64,000 nt of DNA from an uncultured Lachnospiraceae bacterium (GTDB lineage Bacteria; Bacillota; Clostridia; Lachnospirales; Lachnospiraceae). The translations under genes were made by a program, and so were the position numbers. The notes under the pieces were generated by a model. It was not told the DNA's origin, did no database searches, and saw only the letters and a program-made list of their open reading frames with translations. Shown here piece by piece: positions 26,384 through 35,407 of the stretch (position 1 is its first letter; every line of letters begins with the position of its first letter). The stretch covers positions 41,672 through 105,671 of the forward strand of contig CAJUCC010000047.1 in assembly GCA_910585205.1 (NCBI GenBank). Reading direction: 5' to 3'.

Positions 26384-27235
26384 GTGAAATTACCATTTAC
26401 AAAAATGCATGGCTGTGGCAACGATTATGTATATATCGACGGCAGTGCGGTGGATGTGCCTGCCGGGAAAAAAGCGGAACTGGTGCGCAGGCTCAGCGAC
26501 CGGCATTTCGGGATCGGCGGCGACGGTGTGATTTTTATCAATCCGTCGGCGGAGGCGGACTTTGAGATGGAGATGTACAATGCGGACGGCAGCCGGGCGG
26601 AAATGTGCGGCAACGGAATCCGGTGCGTGGCAAAATATGTGTATGATGCGCGCCTGACGGAGCGCAGGGAGCTGGATATTGTCAGCGCGGGAAAGAACAG
26701 GCATATTGTGCTGCAGACGGAAGATGGCCGGGCGGTGTCCGCACGGGTCGATATGGGAAGGCCGGAACTGCGGGCGGAAAAGATTCCGGTGACAGCGGCG
26801 GGAGAACGGGTGATCGACGAGGAAATTACCGTAAACGGCACGGTTTACCGTATGACCTGCGTCTCCATGGGAAATCCCCATGCCGTAGTGTTCACGGCGG
26901 ATGTAAAAAATCTGCCGCTTGCGGAGATCGGGCCGTATTTTGAGAATCATGAAAGATTTCCGCAGCGCATCAATACCGAGTTTGTGCATGTCGTTGACCG
27001 CCGGCATGTGGAAATGCGCGTTTGGGAGCGGGGAACCGGAGAGACGCTTGCCTGCGGTACCGGATGCTGCGCCGTGGTGACGGCCTGTGTGCTGAACGGC
27101 CTGACGGAGCGGGAGATCACGGTACATGTGCCGGGCGGAGATATTGTGGCGGCATGGGATGCGGCGGACGATACCGTCTATATGACCGGTCCGGCGAAGA
27201 CGGTATTTACGGGGGAAATTGACGTAAACCTCTGA
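26384..27235 (+). CDS. dapF: Diaminopimelate epimerase
   Basis: PLP-independent epimerase of 283 residues that turns LL- into meso-diaminopimelate for lysine and peptidoglycan. Both catalytic Cys blocks are present: EMCGNGIRC near residue 74 and [10 protein letters not shown] near 220. The entry block [15 protein letters not shown] is typical. A GTG start at 26384 is chosen because AGGGGAG (26371-26377) touches the ATG at 26378 but is six bases from the GTG; the ATG would add two residues. dapL follows, making the DapL variant of the pathway. Confidence 0.95.
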   Translation: MKLPFTKMHGCGNDYVYIDGSAVDVPAGKKAELVRRLSDRHFGIGGDGVIFINPSAEADFEMEMYNADGSRAEMCGNGIRCVAKYVYDARLTERRELDIVSAGKNRHIVLQTEDGRAVSARVDMGRPELRAEKIPVTAAGERVIDEEITVNGTVYRMTCVSMGNPHAVVFTADVKNLPLAEIGPYFENHERFPQRINTEFVHVVDRRHVEMRVWERGTGETLACGTGCCAVVTACVLNGLTEREITVHVPGGDIVAAWDAADDTVYMTGPAKTVFTGEIDVNL

Positions 27236-27248
27236 AATGTGCTATGGT
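27219..27248 (+). promoter_or_regulatory. Possible promoter of dapL inside dapF end
   Basis: TTGACG (27219-27224), an 18-base spacer and TATGGT (27243-27248). Confidence 0.45.
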
Positions 27249-27279
27249 AAGAAAAGGCAGAAAAAATAAGGAGGAACAT

Positions 27280-28494
27280 ATGGCAAAGATCAACGAAAAC
27301 TATTTAAAGCTTCCGGGAAGTTACCTTTTTTCCACGATCGGGAAAAAAGTAAACGCATATGCGGCGGCGCATCCCGACAAAAAGATTATCCGTCTGGGAA
27401 TCGGCGATGTGACACAGCCGCTGGCGCCGGCGGTCATATCCGCGCTGCACGGCGCTGTGGATGAGATGGCGGACGCCGCTACCTTTCACGGTTATGCGCC
27501 CGATCTGGGATACGAATTCCTGCGAAGTGCCGTTGCGGAAAACGATTATAAAGCGAGAGGATGCGACATTGCCGCGGATGAGATCTTTATATCCGACGGC
27601 GCAAAATGTGATTCCGGCAATATTCAGGAAATTTTCAGCGTGGATAATAAAATCGCGGTATGCGATCCGGTCTATCCGGTCTATGTGGACACAAATGTCA
27701 TGGCCGGCAGGACAGGCACATATGATGCGAAAACGGAGACATGGAGTGATGTAATCTATATGCCGTGCACGGCGGAAACCGGCTTTGCCCCGACGCTTCC
27801 GGCGCGGACGCCCGATTTGATTTATCTGTGCTTCCCCAATAATCCGACCGGCTCGACCATTACCAGGGAACAGCTTCAGAAATGGGTGGATTATGCCAAT
27901 GAAAAGGGTGCGGTCATTATCTATGATGCCGCATACGAAGCCTATATTTCCGAGGAAGACGTACCGCACAGCATTTATGAGTGCGAAGGCGCGAAAACAT
28001 GCGCGATCGAACTGCATTCTTTTTCAAAAAATGCCGGCTTTACCGGAGTGCGTCTTGGTTATACCGTAGTTCCGAAGGAACTGAAAGTGGGCGGCACGGC
28101 GCTGCACGCACTCTGGGCAAGACGCCACGGCACGAAATACAACGGCGCCCCCTATATCGTACAGCGGGCCGGCGAGGCGGTTTATTCCGAAGCGGGAAAG
28201 GCACAGCTGCAGCGGCAGGTTGCCTATTATATGAACAATGCACATTATATTCTGAATGGTTTGAAAGAAGCGGGCTATACGGTGTCCGGCGGTGTCAATG
28301 CGCCGTATATCTGGCTCAAGGCGCCCAATGGCATGACAAGCTGGCAGTTTTTTGATTACCTGCTCGAACAGGCCAATGTGGTGGGAACACCGGGTTCGGG
28401 ATTCGGCCCGAGCGGCGAGACGTATTTCCGCCTGACCGCTTTCGGAAGCTATGAGAATACCGTGGAAGCGATTGACCGGATCAAAAAATTATAA
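27280..28494 (+). CDS. dapL: LL-diaminopimelate aminotransferase
   Basis: PLP enzyme of 404 residues that makes LL-diaminopimelate directly from tetrahydrodipicolinate and glutamate, bypassing the succinyl or acetyl steps. Typical DapL stretches are [37 protein letters not shown] and the PLP-lysine block [16 protein letters not shown]. Start 27280 follows AAGGAGGAACAT; the frame upstream to 27244 has no ribosome site. It forms a two-gene unit with dapF. Confidence 0.95.
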   Translation: MAKINENYLKLPGSYLFSTIGKKVNAYAAAHPDKKIIRLGIGDVTQPLAPAVISALHGAVDEMADAATFHGYAPDLGYEFLRSAVAENDYKARGCDIAADEIFISDGAKCDSGNIQEIFSVDNKIAVCDPVYPVYVDTNVMAGRTGTYDAKTETWSDVIYMPCTAETGFAPTLPARTPDLIYLCFPNNPTGSTITREQLQKWVDYANEKGAVIIYDAAYEAYISEEDVPHSIYECEGAKTCAIELHSFSKNAGFTGVRLGYTVVPKELKVGGTALHALWARRHGTKYNGAPYIVQRAGEAVYSEAGKAQLQRQVAYYMNNAHYILNGLKEAGYTVSGGVNAPYIWLKAPNGMTSWQFFDYLLEQANVVGTPGSGFGPSGETYFRLTAFGSYENTVEAIDRIKKL

Positions 28495-28508
28495 TGGAAA
28501 AGACCGGG

Positions 28509-29237
28509 CTATGCGGCATGATTCCTGTGTATCAGATCCAGATAGAAATTCGTGAAAAGCACTCTGCTGAACGGCGTAACCCAGAGGGAAGCGATACCGC
28601 AGGAGAGGAAGCACAGGAGATAATAGGGGATAAGGGAGACGGTCAGGTAAAACAGACGTCCCTTGTGCCCTTTCATCATGCGGCGGCTGACAGACATAAT
28701 CTGCCTTGTGGAATAGCCGGGAAAATCAAGCAGGAGATAATAGGCCTGTGAATAGAGAAGCCATACACTGATATAGACAATCAGGGCCACAAGCATGGCG
28801 GCACTGTAAAGCAGATACAGACCCGCCGACGGATTCTCTTGATCCGCAATCAGGATACCGCTTGCGAGAAAGGGCAGGCAGCCTATCACCTGGGGGATAG
28901 AAGTCAAAAGACGGATTGCCAGCGCCTTGTTCGTATGGACGCGGAAGTTGTAAAAAATATCTTTGACGGAACCGGGCCGATTGCATACCAGATTGAGATA
29001 AAAGCGTGTCAGCCCTGCCGCGAAGACACCGCTCAGGACATCCAGAATACAGGAAATAAAGAAGGCAAGGACAAGCCCTGCCGTTGTGCTCTGGTCAACA
29101 GGCAGAAAACAGATCAGATGGACGGCGAGCATAATGCCCGCCGCCGCAAGCTCTGCCGAAATGGCAAAGCCGTATCTGCCCAGAAGCTGCCCTCTGGAAA
29201 TTGCCTTTAACTGTTCGGTCGATAATTTACTGTTCAT
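28509..29237 (-). CDS. DUF975-family membrane protein
   Basis: Integral membrane protein of 242 residues with about six helices. The opening LKAISRGQLLGRYG and the later motif YSQAYYLLLDFPGYSTRQIM match DUF975 proteins common in Firmicutes; function is unknown. The start at 29237 is set by GGAG eight bases upstream; the ATG at 29252 itself contains that ribosome site. It is last in a three-gene minus-strand group. Confidence 0.78.
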   Translation of the reverse strand: MNSKLSTEQLKAISRGQLLGRYGFAISAELAAAGIMLAVHLICFLPVDQSTTAGLVLAFFISCILDVLSGVFAAGLTRFYLNLVCNRPGSVKDIFYNFRVHTNKALAIRLLTSIPQVIGCLPFLASGILIADQENPSAGLYLLYSAAMLVALIVYISVWLLYSQAYYLLLDFPGYSTRQIMSVSRRMMKGHKGRLFYLTVSLIPYYLLCFLSCGIASLWVTPFSRVLFTNFYLDLIHRNHAA

Positions 29238-29261
29238 TTCAAAAAACTCCATTCTGGGCGG

Positions 29262-29714
29262 TTATCCCGCGAGATTGACATGCATGCCGGAATAAATGGC
29301 GGAATCCGCGATCTTTTTCCCTTTCTGGTACGGATTTTCTTCATTGAAATATTTGATCTGTGTTCTCGTCTCGCCGCCGGAGACATAAGTGCGGCCGCAT
29401 TCCGGGCAGACGGAAGTGCTGACCGAGACATTGGTGGCCATAACTTTGCCGTTCTTTTGCGCCGCTTTCTTGTAGGCATTGCTCACATGTTCCTGCTCAT
29501 GCGCCCGGACACGGCTTCCGGAAGCGCCGGGGGAAATGTGGGCGGCCGATTTAAAGGATACCATTTCGTCGGAGCCGTCCTGATATTTCCTGTTCTTACA
29601 TGTTTCGCATTCCGCGGGCGAAGATTTGCGCCCCGATGACTTTACCGCAGATTCCCCGTAATTCAGGGCGGACTGCATCCCGTTTCCATAGTTGCCGATA
29701 CCACTGACTGCCAT
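29262..29714 (-). CDS. Putative zinc metallopeptidase, HEXXH (SprA-like)
   Basis: Protein of 150 residues with HEQEH in VRAHEQEHVSNAY near residue 80, the form of a gluzincin-type zinc site and like the catalytic region of SprA-related proteins. Two cysteine pairs, CETC near 35-40 and CPEC near 105, could bind a second zinc. No signal peptide is seen. The start at 29714 has GGGGTGA upstream; a TTG at 29732 is less likely. The genes on either side are membrane proteins on the same strand. Peptidase activity is inferred from the motif alone. Confidence 0.65.
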   Translation of the reverse strand: MAVSGIGNYGNGMQSALNYGESAVKSSGRKSSPAECETCKNRKYQDGSDEMVSFKSAAHISPGASGSRVRAHEQEHVSNAYKKAAQKNGKVMATNVSVSTSVCPECGRTYVSGGETRTQIKYFNEENPYQKGKKIADSAIYSGMHVNLAG

Positions 29715-29741
29715 TGAATCACCCCATATCAAAAGTATTTG

Positions 29742-30155
29742 TTACTGATAAAAATAAAATTCATTGTAAGTTTCTTCGTAGATACGGTCGTAAGCCCGGT
29801 TCCACTCATCCTGATATTCCGCTACCGATGTTATCAGATAGATAACCAGGGCAAAGAGAAGAAAAGTCAGAACCAGTCCGCAGGACGATGTCACCAGACC
29901 CGCCCTGGCATGAGAAGAAAAACGCTTATTGCTGCCTCTGGAAAGCATTGCCAGTGCGATGCTGACGCCCGAAAAGATAAAAGGCAGAAACGGAAACAGC
30001 GGGATCAGTATTACCGAAACCAGTGCAATGATGCCTGTCACCATCGCCGCCGTTGACATCTGATTTTCCGGCTGTGCAGCAGGCTGCACGTAAACCGGAC
30101 GTTGTCCGGGCATATTGCCGTTTGTCTGATTGGACATCTGATTATAATAATCCAT
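29742..30155 (-). CDS. Two-helix membrane protein (DUF4190-like)
   Basis: Protein of 137 residues: a Gln/Asn/Pro-rich N-terminus of about 33 residues, then two hydrophobic segments separated by a short basic loop (SRGSNKRFSSHARAG), and an acidic aromatic tail. This layout is common in DUF4190-type proteins. Function is unknown. The ATG at 30155 follows AAAGGAGTACCATA. It is first of three minus-strand genes behind a clear promoter. Confidence 0.65.
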   Translation of the reverse strand: MDYYNQMSNQTNGNMPGQRPVYVQPAAQPENQMSTAAMVTGIIALVSVILIPLFPFLPFIFSGVSIALAMLSRGSNKRFSSHARAGLVTSSCGLVLTFLLFALVIYLITSVAEYQDEWNRAYDRIYEETYNEFYFYQ

Positions 30156-30223
30156 ATTATGGTACTCCTTTGCCGGTGCTGCCGCATTTCCGTATCGTGT
30201 GCGCCGAAACGTTTCTCTTTCCT

Positions 30224-30252
30224 ATCATATCACTTTTCGGAAAGGATTACAA
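30224..30252 (-). promoter_or_regulatory. Sigma-A promoter of the three-gene minus-strand group
   Basis: On the minus strand TTGTAA (30247-30252), a 17-base spacer and TATGAT (30224-30229). Confidence 0.6.
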
Positions 30253-30331
30253 GGAAGGGACAGGTCTCTTTTGCGGGAAAACATCTGGAATGCGCTGTAT
30301 TGTCATTCGCGTCAGCTTTTCCCGGTCCCTC

Positions 30332-30361
30332 TTGCAATCTCCCTCCGCAATCCGGTATAAT
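30332..30361 (+). promoter_or_regulatory. Sigma-A promoter of tex
   Basis: TTGCAA (30332-30337), an 18-base spacer and TATAAT (30356-30361), 25 bases before the tex start. Confidence 0.7.
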
Positions 30362-30386
30362 GAGAAAGTATGTAAAGGAGTAATCA

Positions 30387-32753
30387 ATGATGGATATTAT
30401 AGCGAAGTTGAAAGAAGAACTGAACGTGGAAAAGTGGCAGGTGGAGGCGGCGGTTTCGCTGATTGATGCGGGCAATACGATTCCCTTTATCTCCCGTTAC
30501 CGCAAGGAGGCCACCGGCGCGCTGAATGATGAAGCGCTGCGCAGTCTCCACGAACGGCTGCTGTATCTGCGCAGTCTGGAAGAGAAAAAGACGCAGGTGC
30601 TCGGCAGCATCGAAGAACAGGGTAAGCTGACGGACGAGCTGCGGGAAAAGATCGCGACGGCGGAGACGCTCGTGGCAGTGGAAGATCTGTATCTGCCGTA
30701 TCGGCCCAAGAGAAAGACACGGGCCAGTGTGGCCAGAGAAAAGGGGCTGGCGCCGCTGGCGGAGCTGATTTTGGCACAGGAGATGACGGAGCCTGCATCG
30801 GAAGCGGCGGCTGCGTATGTGGATGCGGGAAAGGGCGTCAAAACCGCCGCGGAAGCGCTGCAGGGGGCGCTGGATATTATTGCCGAGGGGATTTCCGATA
30901 ACGCGGAATACCGTGCCTATATCAGAACGGCTACATATGACGAAGGCATGCTGGTCAGCGCGGCAAAGGACGAAAAGGCACAGAGCGTCTATGAGATGTA
31001 TTACGATTATTCGGAACCGGTCAGCAAGGCGGCAGGTCATCGCATCCTTGCCCTGAACCGCGGTGAGAACGAGAAGTTTCTGACGGTTAAGGTGGAGGCT
31101 CCCGAGGAGCGGATTCTCCGCTTTCTGGAGAAAAAGACGATTGTGCGGGAAAATCCGGTGACAACGCCGTTGTTACGGGAAACGGCTGCGGACAGCTATC
31201 ACCGTCTGATCGCGCCTGCCATTGAGCGCGACATTCGAAACGGCCTGACGGAGAAGGCGGAAGACGGCGCGATCTCGGTGTTTGGAAAAAATCTCGAACA
31301 GCTTTTGCTGCAGCCGCCCATTGCGGGAAAGACCGTTCTCGGATGGGATCCGGCGTTCCGCACGGGCTGTAAGCTGGCAGTCGTGGACAGCACGGGCAAG
31401 GTTCTGGACACTAAGGTCATCTATCCGACGGCGCCGCAGAATAAGGTGGAGCAGTCCAAGGCGGAACTGAAAAAGCTGATTCAAAAATATCATGTCGATT
31501 TAATTTCCGTCGGAAACGGGACGGCTTCCCGGGAATCCGAGCAGGTGATTGTGGAACTGTTAAAGGAACTGGATCGGCCGGTGCAGTATGTGATCGTCAA
31601 TGAAGCCGGGGCGTCCGTCTATTCCGCAAGCAAGCTGGCAACGGAAGAATTTCCGGAGTTTGACGTGGGACAACGGAGCGCGGCCTCGATTGCAAGGCGT
31701 CTGCAGGATCCGCTGGCGGAACTTGTCAAAATCGAACCGAAATCCATCGGTGTGGGACAGTACCAGCATGATATGAATCAGAAAAAGCTAAGCGAAGCGC
31801 TCGGCGGGGTAGTGGAAGACTGTGTGAACCGCGTCGGGGTCGATCTGAATACGGCGTCGGCGCCGCTGCTCTCCTATATTTCGGGCATTTCGAAGACCAT
31901 TGCGAAAAATATCGTCGATTATCGGGAGCAAAACGGCAGGTTTACCAATCGGCGTCAGCTGTTAAAGGTGGCGAAACTGGGGCCGAAAGCCTTTGAACAA
32001 TGCGCCGGATTTATGCGCATACCCGACGGGGACAATCCGCTGGATTCCACGAGTGTCCACCCGGAGTCATATGAGGCGGCACAAAAGCTGATGGGCCGTC
32101 TGGGACTGACAATGGAAGACATTCGGGAGGCGCGCAAAAGGGCGGCGGAGAAGGGCAAGAGCGCTCCGGTGCAGAAGCAGACCGCGAAAAAACAGGAGCG
32201 AAACCGCTTTGTCGTGCGCAATACCAATACGGCCATGGGCAAAGCGCTGGCGGCGGCGCTCGGCGATATGACGCCGGAGACACAGCCTGCAAAACCGGTG
32301 TCCCACGCGGCTGACAGCCGGAAACCGGACCGGCCGGCGGGCAGTCTGGAACGGCGCGCCGGAGACACGAAAAAACTGGCGGCGGAGCTGGGGATCGGTG
32401 AGCTGACGCTGATTGATATTTTGAAAGAGCTGGAAAAACCGGCCAGAGATCCCCGGGACGATATGCCGGCGCCGATTCTGCGCAGTGACGTACTGGATAT
32501 GAAGGATTTGAAAACGGGTATGATTCTGAAAGGAACGGTTCGGAATGTAATCGACTTTGGGGCGTTTGTTGATATTGGCGTGCATCAGGACGGGTTGGTG
32601 CATATTTCGCAGATTACGGAGCGGTTTATCAAACACCCGCTGGAAGCGGTCCGCGTCGGCGATATAGTCGATGTGCAGGTGCTTTCCGTTGATGTTCCTA
32701 AGAAGCGGATCGGCCTGACGATGAAAATCAATGCGGAAAAAAACGGAAAATAA
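30387..32753 (+). CDS. tex: Tex-family RNA-binding transcription factor
   Basis: Cytoplasmic nucleic-acid-binding protein of 788 residues. In order: N-terminal helical domain (PFISRYRKEATGALND), YqgF-like RNase H fold (VLGWDPAFRTGCKLAVVD), helix-hairpin-helix (VDLNTASAPLLSYISGISKTIAKNIVDYR) and a C-terminal S1 domain (GTVRNVIDFGAFVDIGVHQDGLVHIS). It is longer than common Tex (about 720 residues) owing to a charged low-complexity linker between the HhH part and the S1 domain at about residues 585-670. Tex influences transcription and stress survival; the exact role is unsettled. AAAGGAGTAATCA precedes the start. Confidence 0.93.
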   Translation: MMDIIAKLKEELNVEKWQVEAAVSLIDAGNTIPFISRYRKEATGALNDEALRSLHERLLYLRSLEEKKTQVLGSIEEQGKLTDELREKIATAETLVAVEDLYLPYRPKRKTRASVAREKGLAPLAELILAQEMTEPASEAAAAYVDAGKGVKTAAEALQGALDIIAEGISDNAEYRAYIRTATYDEGMLVSAAKDEKAQSVYEMYYDYSEPVSKAAGHRILALNRGENEKFLTVKVEAPEERILRFLEKKTIVRENPVTTPLLRETAADSYHRLIAPAIERDIRNGLTEKAEDGAISVFGKNLEQLLLQPPIAGKTVLGWDPAFRTGCKLAVVDSTGKVLDTKVIYPTAPQNKVEQSKAELKKLIQKYHVDLISVGNGTASRESEQVIVELLKELDRPVQYVIVNEAGASVYSASKLATEEFPEFDVGQRSAASIARRLQDPLAELVKIEPKSIGVGQYQHDMNQKKLSEALGGVVEDCVNRVGVDLNTASAPLLSYISGISKTIAKNIVDYREQNGRFTNRRQLLKVAKLGPKAFEQCAGFMRIPDGDNPLDSTSVHPESYEAAQKLMGRLGLTMEDIREARKRAAEKGKSAPVQKQTAKKQERNRFVVRNTNTAMGKALAAALGDMTPETQPAKPVSHAADSRKPDRPAGSLERRAGDTKKLAAELGIGELTLIDILKELEKPARDPRDDMPAPILRSDVLDMKDLKTGMILKGTVRNVIDFGAFVDIGVHQDGLVHISQITERFIKHPLEAVRVGDIVDVQVLSVDVPKKRIGLTMKINAEKNGK

Positions 32754-32768
32754 AGAGGAGAGCCTGCT

Positions 32769-33515
32769 ATGGAACAGACATTGCTGCAGTCCGCAATCGA
32801 CAACGCCGTTTTCGTGGCGGAGTTTATCGGCATTGTGGTATTGCTTGTCTTTGCCGCATATCTGATGGAAAAGGCGGCGAAAAAGCGGTCCGGCGTATCG
32901 GAGCGCATCTTGAGTACGAGAAAGGTAGCCGTCTGCGGGATGTTTGCGGCGATTGCCGCCGTACTGATGGTACTGGAGATGCCGGTGCCGTTTGCGCCGC
33001 CCTTTTACGGACTGGATCTGAGTGAGCTGCCGGTACTGGTGGGGACGTTTGCCTTCGGTCCGGTGGCTGGGGTTTTGATCGAATTTTGTAAAATCGTGCT
33101 GAAGCTGCTGTTTAAGCCTACATCCACGGCGTTTGTGGGGGAACTGGCAAACTTTGTCATCGGATGCAGCTATCTGCTGCCCGCTTCTGCCGTCTATCTG
33201 CTGCGCAAGACGAGAAGACAGGCCGTGATCGGTGTGACTGCGGGAACACTCTGCATGACGGTATTCGGCACGGCGTTTAACGCGTTGTATCTGCTGCCTA
33301 AGTTTGCGCAGTTATTTCACATGCCGATAGATGAGATCGTGAGGATGGGTACGGAAGTCAACCCCGCCATTGACAGTGTTACGATGCTTGTTTTACTGGC
33401 GGTGGCGCCTCTGAATCTGTTAAAAGGCGGTACGATTTCGCTGTTGACGATGCTGCTTTACAAAAAGGTCAGCCCGATTATCAAAGAGGGGAAAAGAGGG
33501 CGCAGAACCGCCTGA
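32769..33515 (+). CDS. ribU: Riboflavin ECF transporter, substrate-binding S component
   Basis: Membrane protein of 248 residues with about six helices. ECF S-component features: VAVCGMFAAIAAVLMVLE in helix 1, and the riboflavin-pocket stretches GLDLSELPVLVGTFAFGP and EFCKIVLKLLF. It has about 45 extra N-terminal residues with an extra helix compared with short RibU. It would work with the shared EcfAA'T module, which is not in this window. No FMN riboswitch is seen upstream. RBS AGAGGAGAGCC. Confidence 0.87.
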   Translation: MEQTLLQSAIDNAVFVAEFIGIVVLLVFAAYLMEKAAKKRSGVSERILSTRKVAVCGMFAAIAAVLMVLEMPVPFAPPFYGLDLSELPVLVGTFAFGPVAGVLIEFCKIVLKLLFKPTSTAFVGELANFVIGCSYLLPASAVYLLRKTRRQAVIGVTAGTLCMTVFGTAFNALYLLPKFAQLFHMPIDEIVRMGTEVNPAIDSVTMLVLLAVAPLNLLKGGTISLLTMLLYKKVSPIIKEGKRGRRTA

Positions 33516-33546
33516 CACAGACGAAAGAGATGAAGGAGGAGAGCAT

Positions 33547-34575
33547 ATGGTGACTGTAACGCTTGGCAAAACGGGAATGACCGTCAATAAAAACGGTTTC
33601 GGGGCGCTGCCGATGCAGCGCATTTCCACTGCGGATGCGGTAAAGCTGGTGCGCAGAGCGTATGCGTCGGGGATTACATTTTTTGATACGGCGCGGTTTT
33701 ATACGGACAGTGAAGAAAAACTGGGAGAGGCGTTCGACGGAATGCGGGAGCGCGTATACCTTGCCACCAAGACGGGGGCGCAGACGGCAGAGGGATTCTG
33801 GGCCGATCTGCATACGTCTCTGGGCAATCTGCGGACCGATTACATCGATCTGTATCAGTTTCACAATCCGGCGTTTTGTCCCAAACCGGGGGACGGCAGC
33901 GGATTATACGAAGCGATGCTGGAGGCACGGGAGAAAGGGATGGTCCGGCATATCGGGATTACGAACCACCGCCTGGCGGTGGCAGAGGAAGCCATTGCCT
34001 CGGGTCTGTATGAAACACTGCAGTTTCCGTTCTGCTATCTGAGCGGGGACAAGGAACTGGCGCTCGTGGAGAGCTGCCGGGAGAAGGAAATGGGCTTTAT
34101 CGCCATGAAGGCATTGTCCGGCGGACTGATTACCGATGCCCGGGCCGCATATGCGTTTTTGGCGCAGTATGACAACGTACTGCCGATCTGGGGCGTACAG
34201 CGGGAGAAGGAACTGGATGATTTTGTCTCCTTTATTGCCGATCCGCCGGCCATGACGGAAGAGACGGCGGCGCTGATCGCGAAGGACCGGGAAGAACTGA
34301 GCGGGGAGTTCTGCCGGGGCTGCGGCTATTGCATGCCGTGTCCGGCCGGGATCGAGATCAATAACTGTGCGCGCATGTCGCTGCTTTTACGCCGCTCTCC
34401 GTCGGAGCTTCAACTGACGCAGGAAGTGCAGGAGAAAATGAAAAAGATTGAGAACTGTCTGCACTGTAATCAGTGTAAGAGCAAATGTCCCTATGAGTTG
34501 GACACACCGGCACTGCTGGAGAAAAATTATGAGGACTACAGACAAGTGCTGGCGGGGAAGGTAAGCGTCCGATAG
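33547..34575 (+). CDS. Aldo/keto reductase with C-terminal 4Fe-4S domain
   Basis: Protein of 342 residues: an aldo/keto reductase barrel (FGALPMQRIS, FFDTARFYTDSEEKLGEA, YIDLYQFHN) and, from about residue 255, two ferredoxin-type cysteine groups (CRGCGYCMPCPAGI and CLHCNQCKSKCPYEL). The catalytic Tyr is in ARFYTDSE; the Lys/His partners are in ATKTG and YQFHN. This fusion is common in anaerobes, where electrons may come from ferredoxin. The substrate is unknown. RBS AAGGAGGAGAGCAT. Confidence 0.9.
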   Translation: MVTVTLGKTGMTVNKNGFGALPMQRISTADAVKLVRRAYASGITFFDTARFYTDSEEKLGEAFDGMRERVYLATKTGAQTAEGFWADLHTSLGNLRTDYIDLYQFHNPAFCPKPGDGSGLYEAMLEAREKGMVRHIGITNHRLAVAEEAIASGLYETLQFPFCYLSGDKELALVESCREKEMGFIAMKALSGGLITDARAAYAFLAQYDNVLPIWGVQREKELDDFVSFIADPPAMTEETAALIAKDREELSGEFCRGCGYCMPCPAGIEINNCARMSLLLRRSPSELQLTQEVQEKMKKIENCLHCNQCKSKCPYELDTPALLEKNYEDYRQVLAGKVSVR

Positions 34576-34594
34576 ACGACGGAGGAGAGATAAG

Positions 34595-34825
34595 ATGAAA
34601 GGAATGATTTGCTGTATGGGCGCCGCTTTTTTGTGCGGCGCGGGACTGCTTATGCAGAGACAGAAAAGAGCCATGGCCGTATCCGTCATCGGCGGCGCCG
34701 ACGGTCCGACTTCGGTCTTTCTGGCGGGGAAGATACCCGGCCGCAGCGCCGGGTATCTCGCCGCCGGCCTGCTGGTCCTGCTCGCGGCGGCGATTGTCTG
34801 GGGACTGTGGCACAGAGGGAAATAA
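34595..34825 (+). CDS. Mini-protein with decarboxylase beta-subunit motif
   Basis: Protein of 76 residues with two hydrophobic segments. In the middle, VSVIGGADGPTSVFLAGK closely resembles the central block (IGGADGPT) of Na+-pumping oxaloacetate/glutaconyl-CoA decarboxylase beta subunits, whose Asp is essential for Na+ transport. Those subunits have about 370-430 residues, so this is either a remnant or a small protein that keeps only that motif. GGAGGAGAGATAAG before the ATG suggests it is translated. No other decarboxylase subunits are nearby. Confidence 0.6.
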   Translation: MKGMICCMGAAFLCGAGLLMQRQKRAMAVSVIGGADGPTSVFLAGKIPGRSAGYLAAGLLVLLAAAIVWGLWHRGK

Positions 34826-34862
34826 GAAGACAATTACGACTTAAAATACTACCCCGGGAGTA

Positions 34863-34891
34863 TGGTAATTCCCATGCGAAATGGCTACAAT
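34863..34891 (+). promoter_or_regulatory. Possible promoter of the MotA-like/LuxR pair
   Basis: TGGTAA (34863-34868), a 17-base spacer and TACAAT (34886-34891). A weak palindrome (ATACT-N8-AGTAT) lies just upstream. Confidence 0.35.
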
Positions 34892-34926
34892 CATAGTTAG
34901 AAAAACAAGAAAAGGGAGGCGGTTTT

Positions 34927-35394
34927 ATGTATTTTCTTTCTGTATTAGGGGTTGTGCTCATTTCGGGGTATCTGATGCTGCTGACTATGGGCAGTCTGAA
35001 TTTTGTCAGCTTTATTGATTTTCCGAGCCTTTTAACGATTCTGCTGTTTGAAGTTACCATCCTGTTCAGTGCGGGGCTGCTGAAGGACTTTAACAATGCG
35101 TTCCGGCTGGTGGTGCGGACGAAGCGCAATGCGGAGAGCGCTGTGTCGGCATCGGAGCTGCGGCGTGCCGTGGAGGCTGTGCGGCTGGCGGGAAAGGTAT
35201 CGCTGGTGGGCGGGGCATTTGCGCTTCTGTTTCAGATTATTTTGATTCTGCATCATATGAGTTCGCCGGAAAAGCTCGGGCCGATGCTGGCCGTTGCAAT
35301 CCTGACGCTGCTCTATGCGCTGGCCATTGCACTGCTTTTGCTGCCGCTGGAATCAAAACTGCGTGTGAAACTGGGTGATGTGACAGAAGAGTAA
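34927..35394 (+). CDS. MotA-like integral membrane protein
   Basis: Protein of 155 residues with four hydrophobic segments. The block NFVSFIDFPSLLTILLFEV followed by a helical charged segment recalls the N-terminal part of MotA/TolQ-type proteins (cf. the YINPPSL-like start), but the conserved C-terminal proton-channel helices are not evident. It pairs with a membrane-bound LuxR-type regulator 13 bases downstream, so it may act as sensor or partner. AAAGGGAGGCGGTTTT precedes the ATG. No firm family. Confidence 0.6.
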   Translation: MYFLSVLGVVLISGYLMLLTMGSLNFVSFIDFPSLLTILLFEVTILFSAGLLKDFNNAFRLVVRTKRNAESAVSASELRRAVEAVRLAGKVSLVGGAFALLFQIILILHHMSSPEKLGPMLAVAILTLLYALAIALLLLPLESKLRVKLGDVTEE

Positions 35395-35407
35395 GGAGTG
35401 GCCGTTT

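Noticed and set aside
32754..32768. FMN riboswitch before ribU
   Set aside because: Only 15 bases separate it from tex; no aptamer fits.
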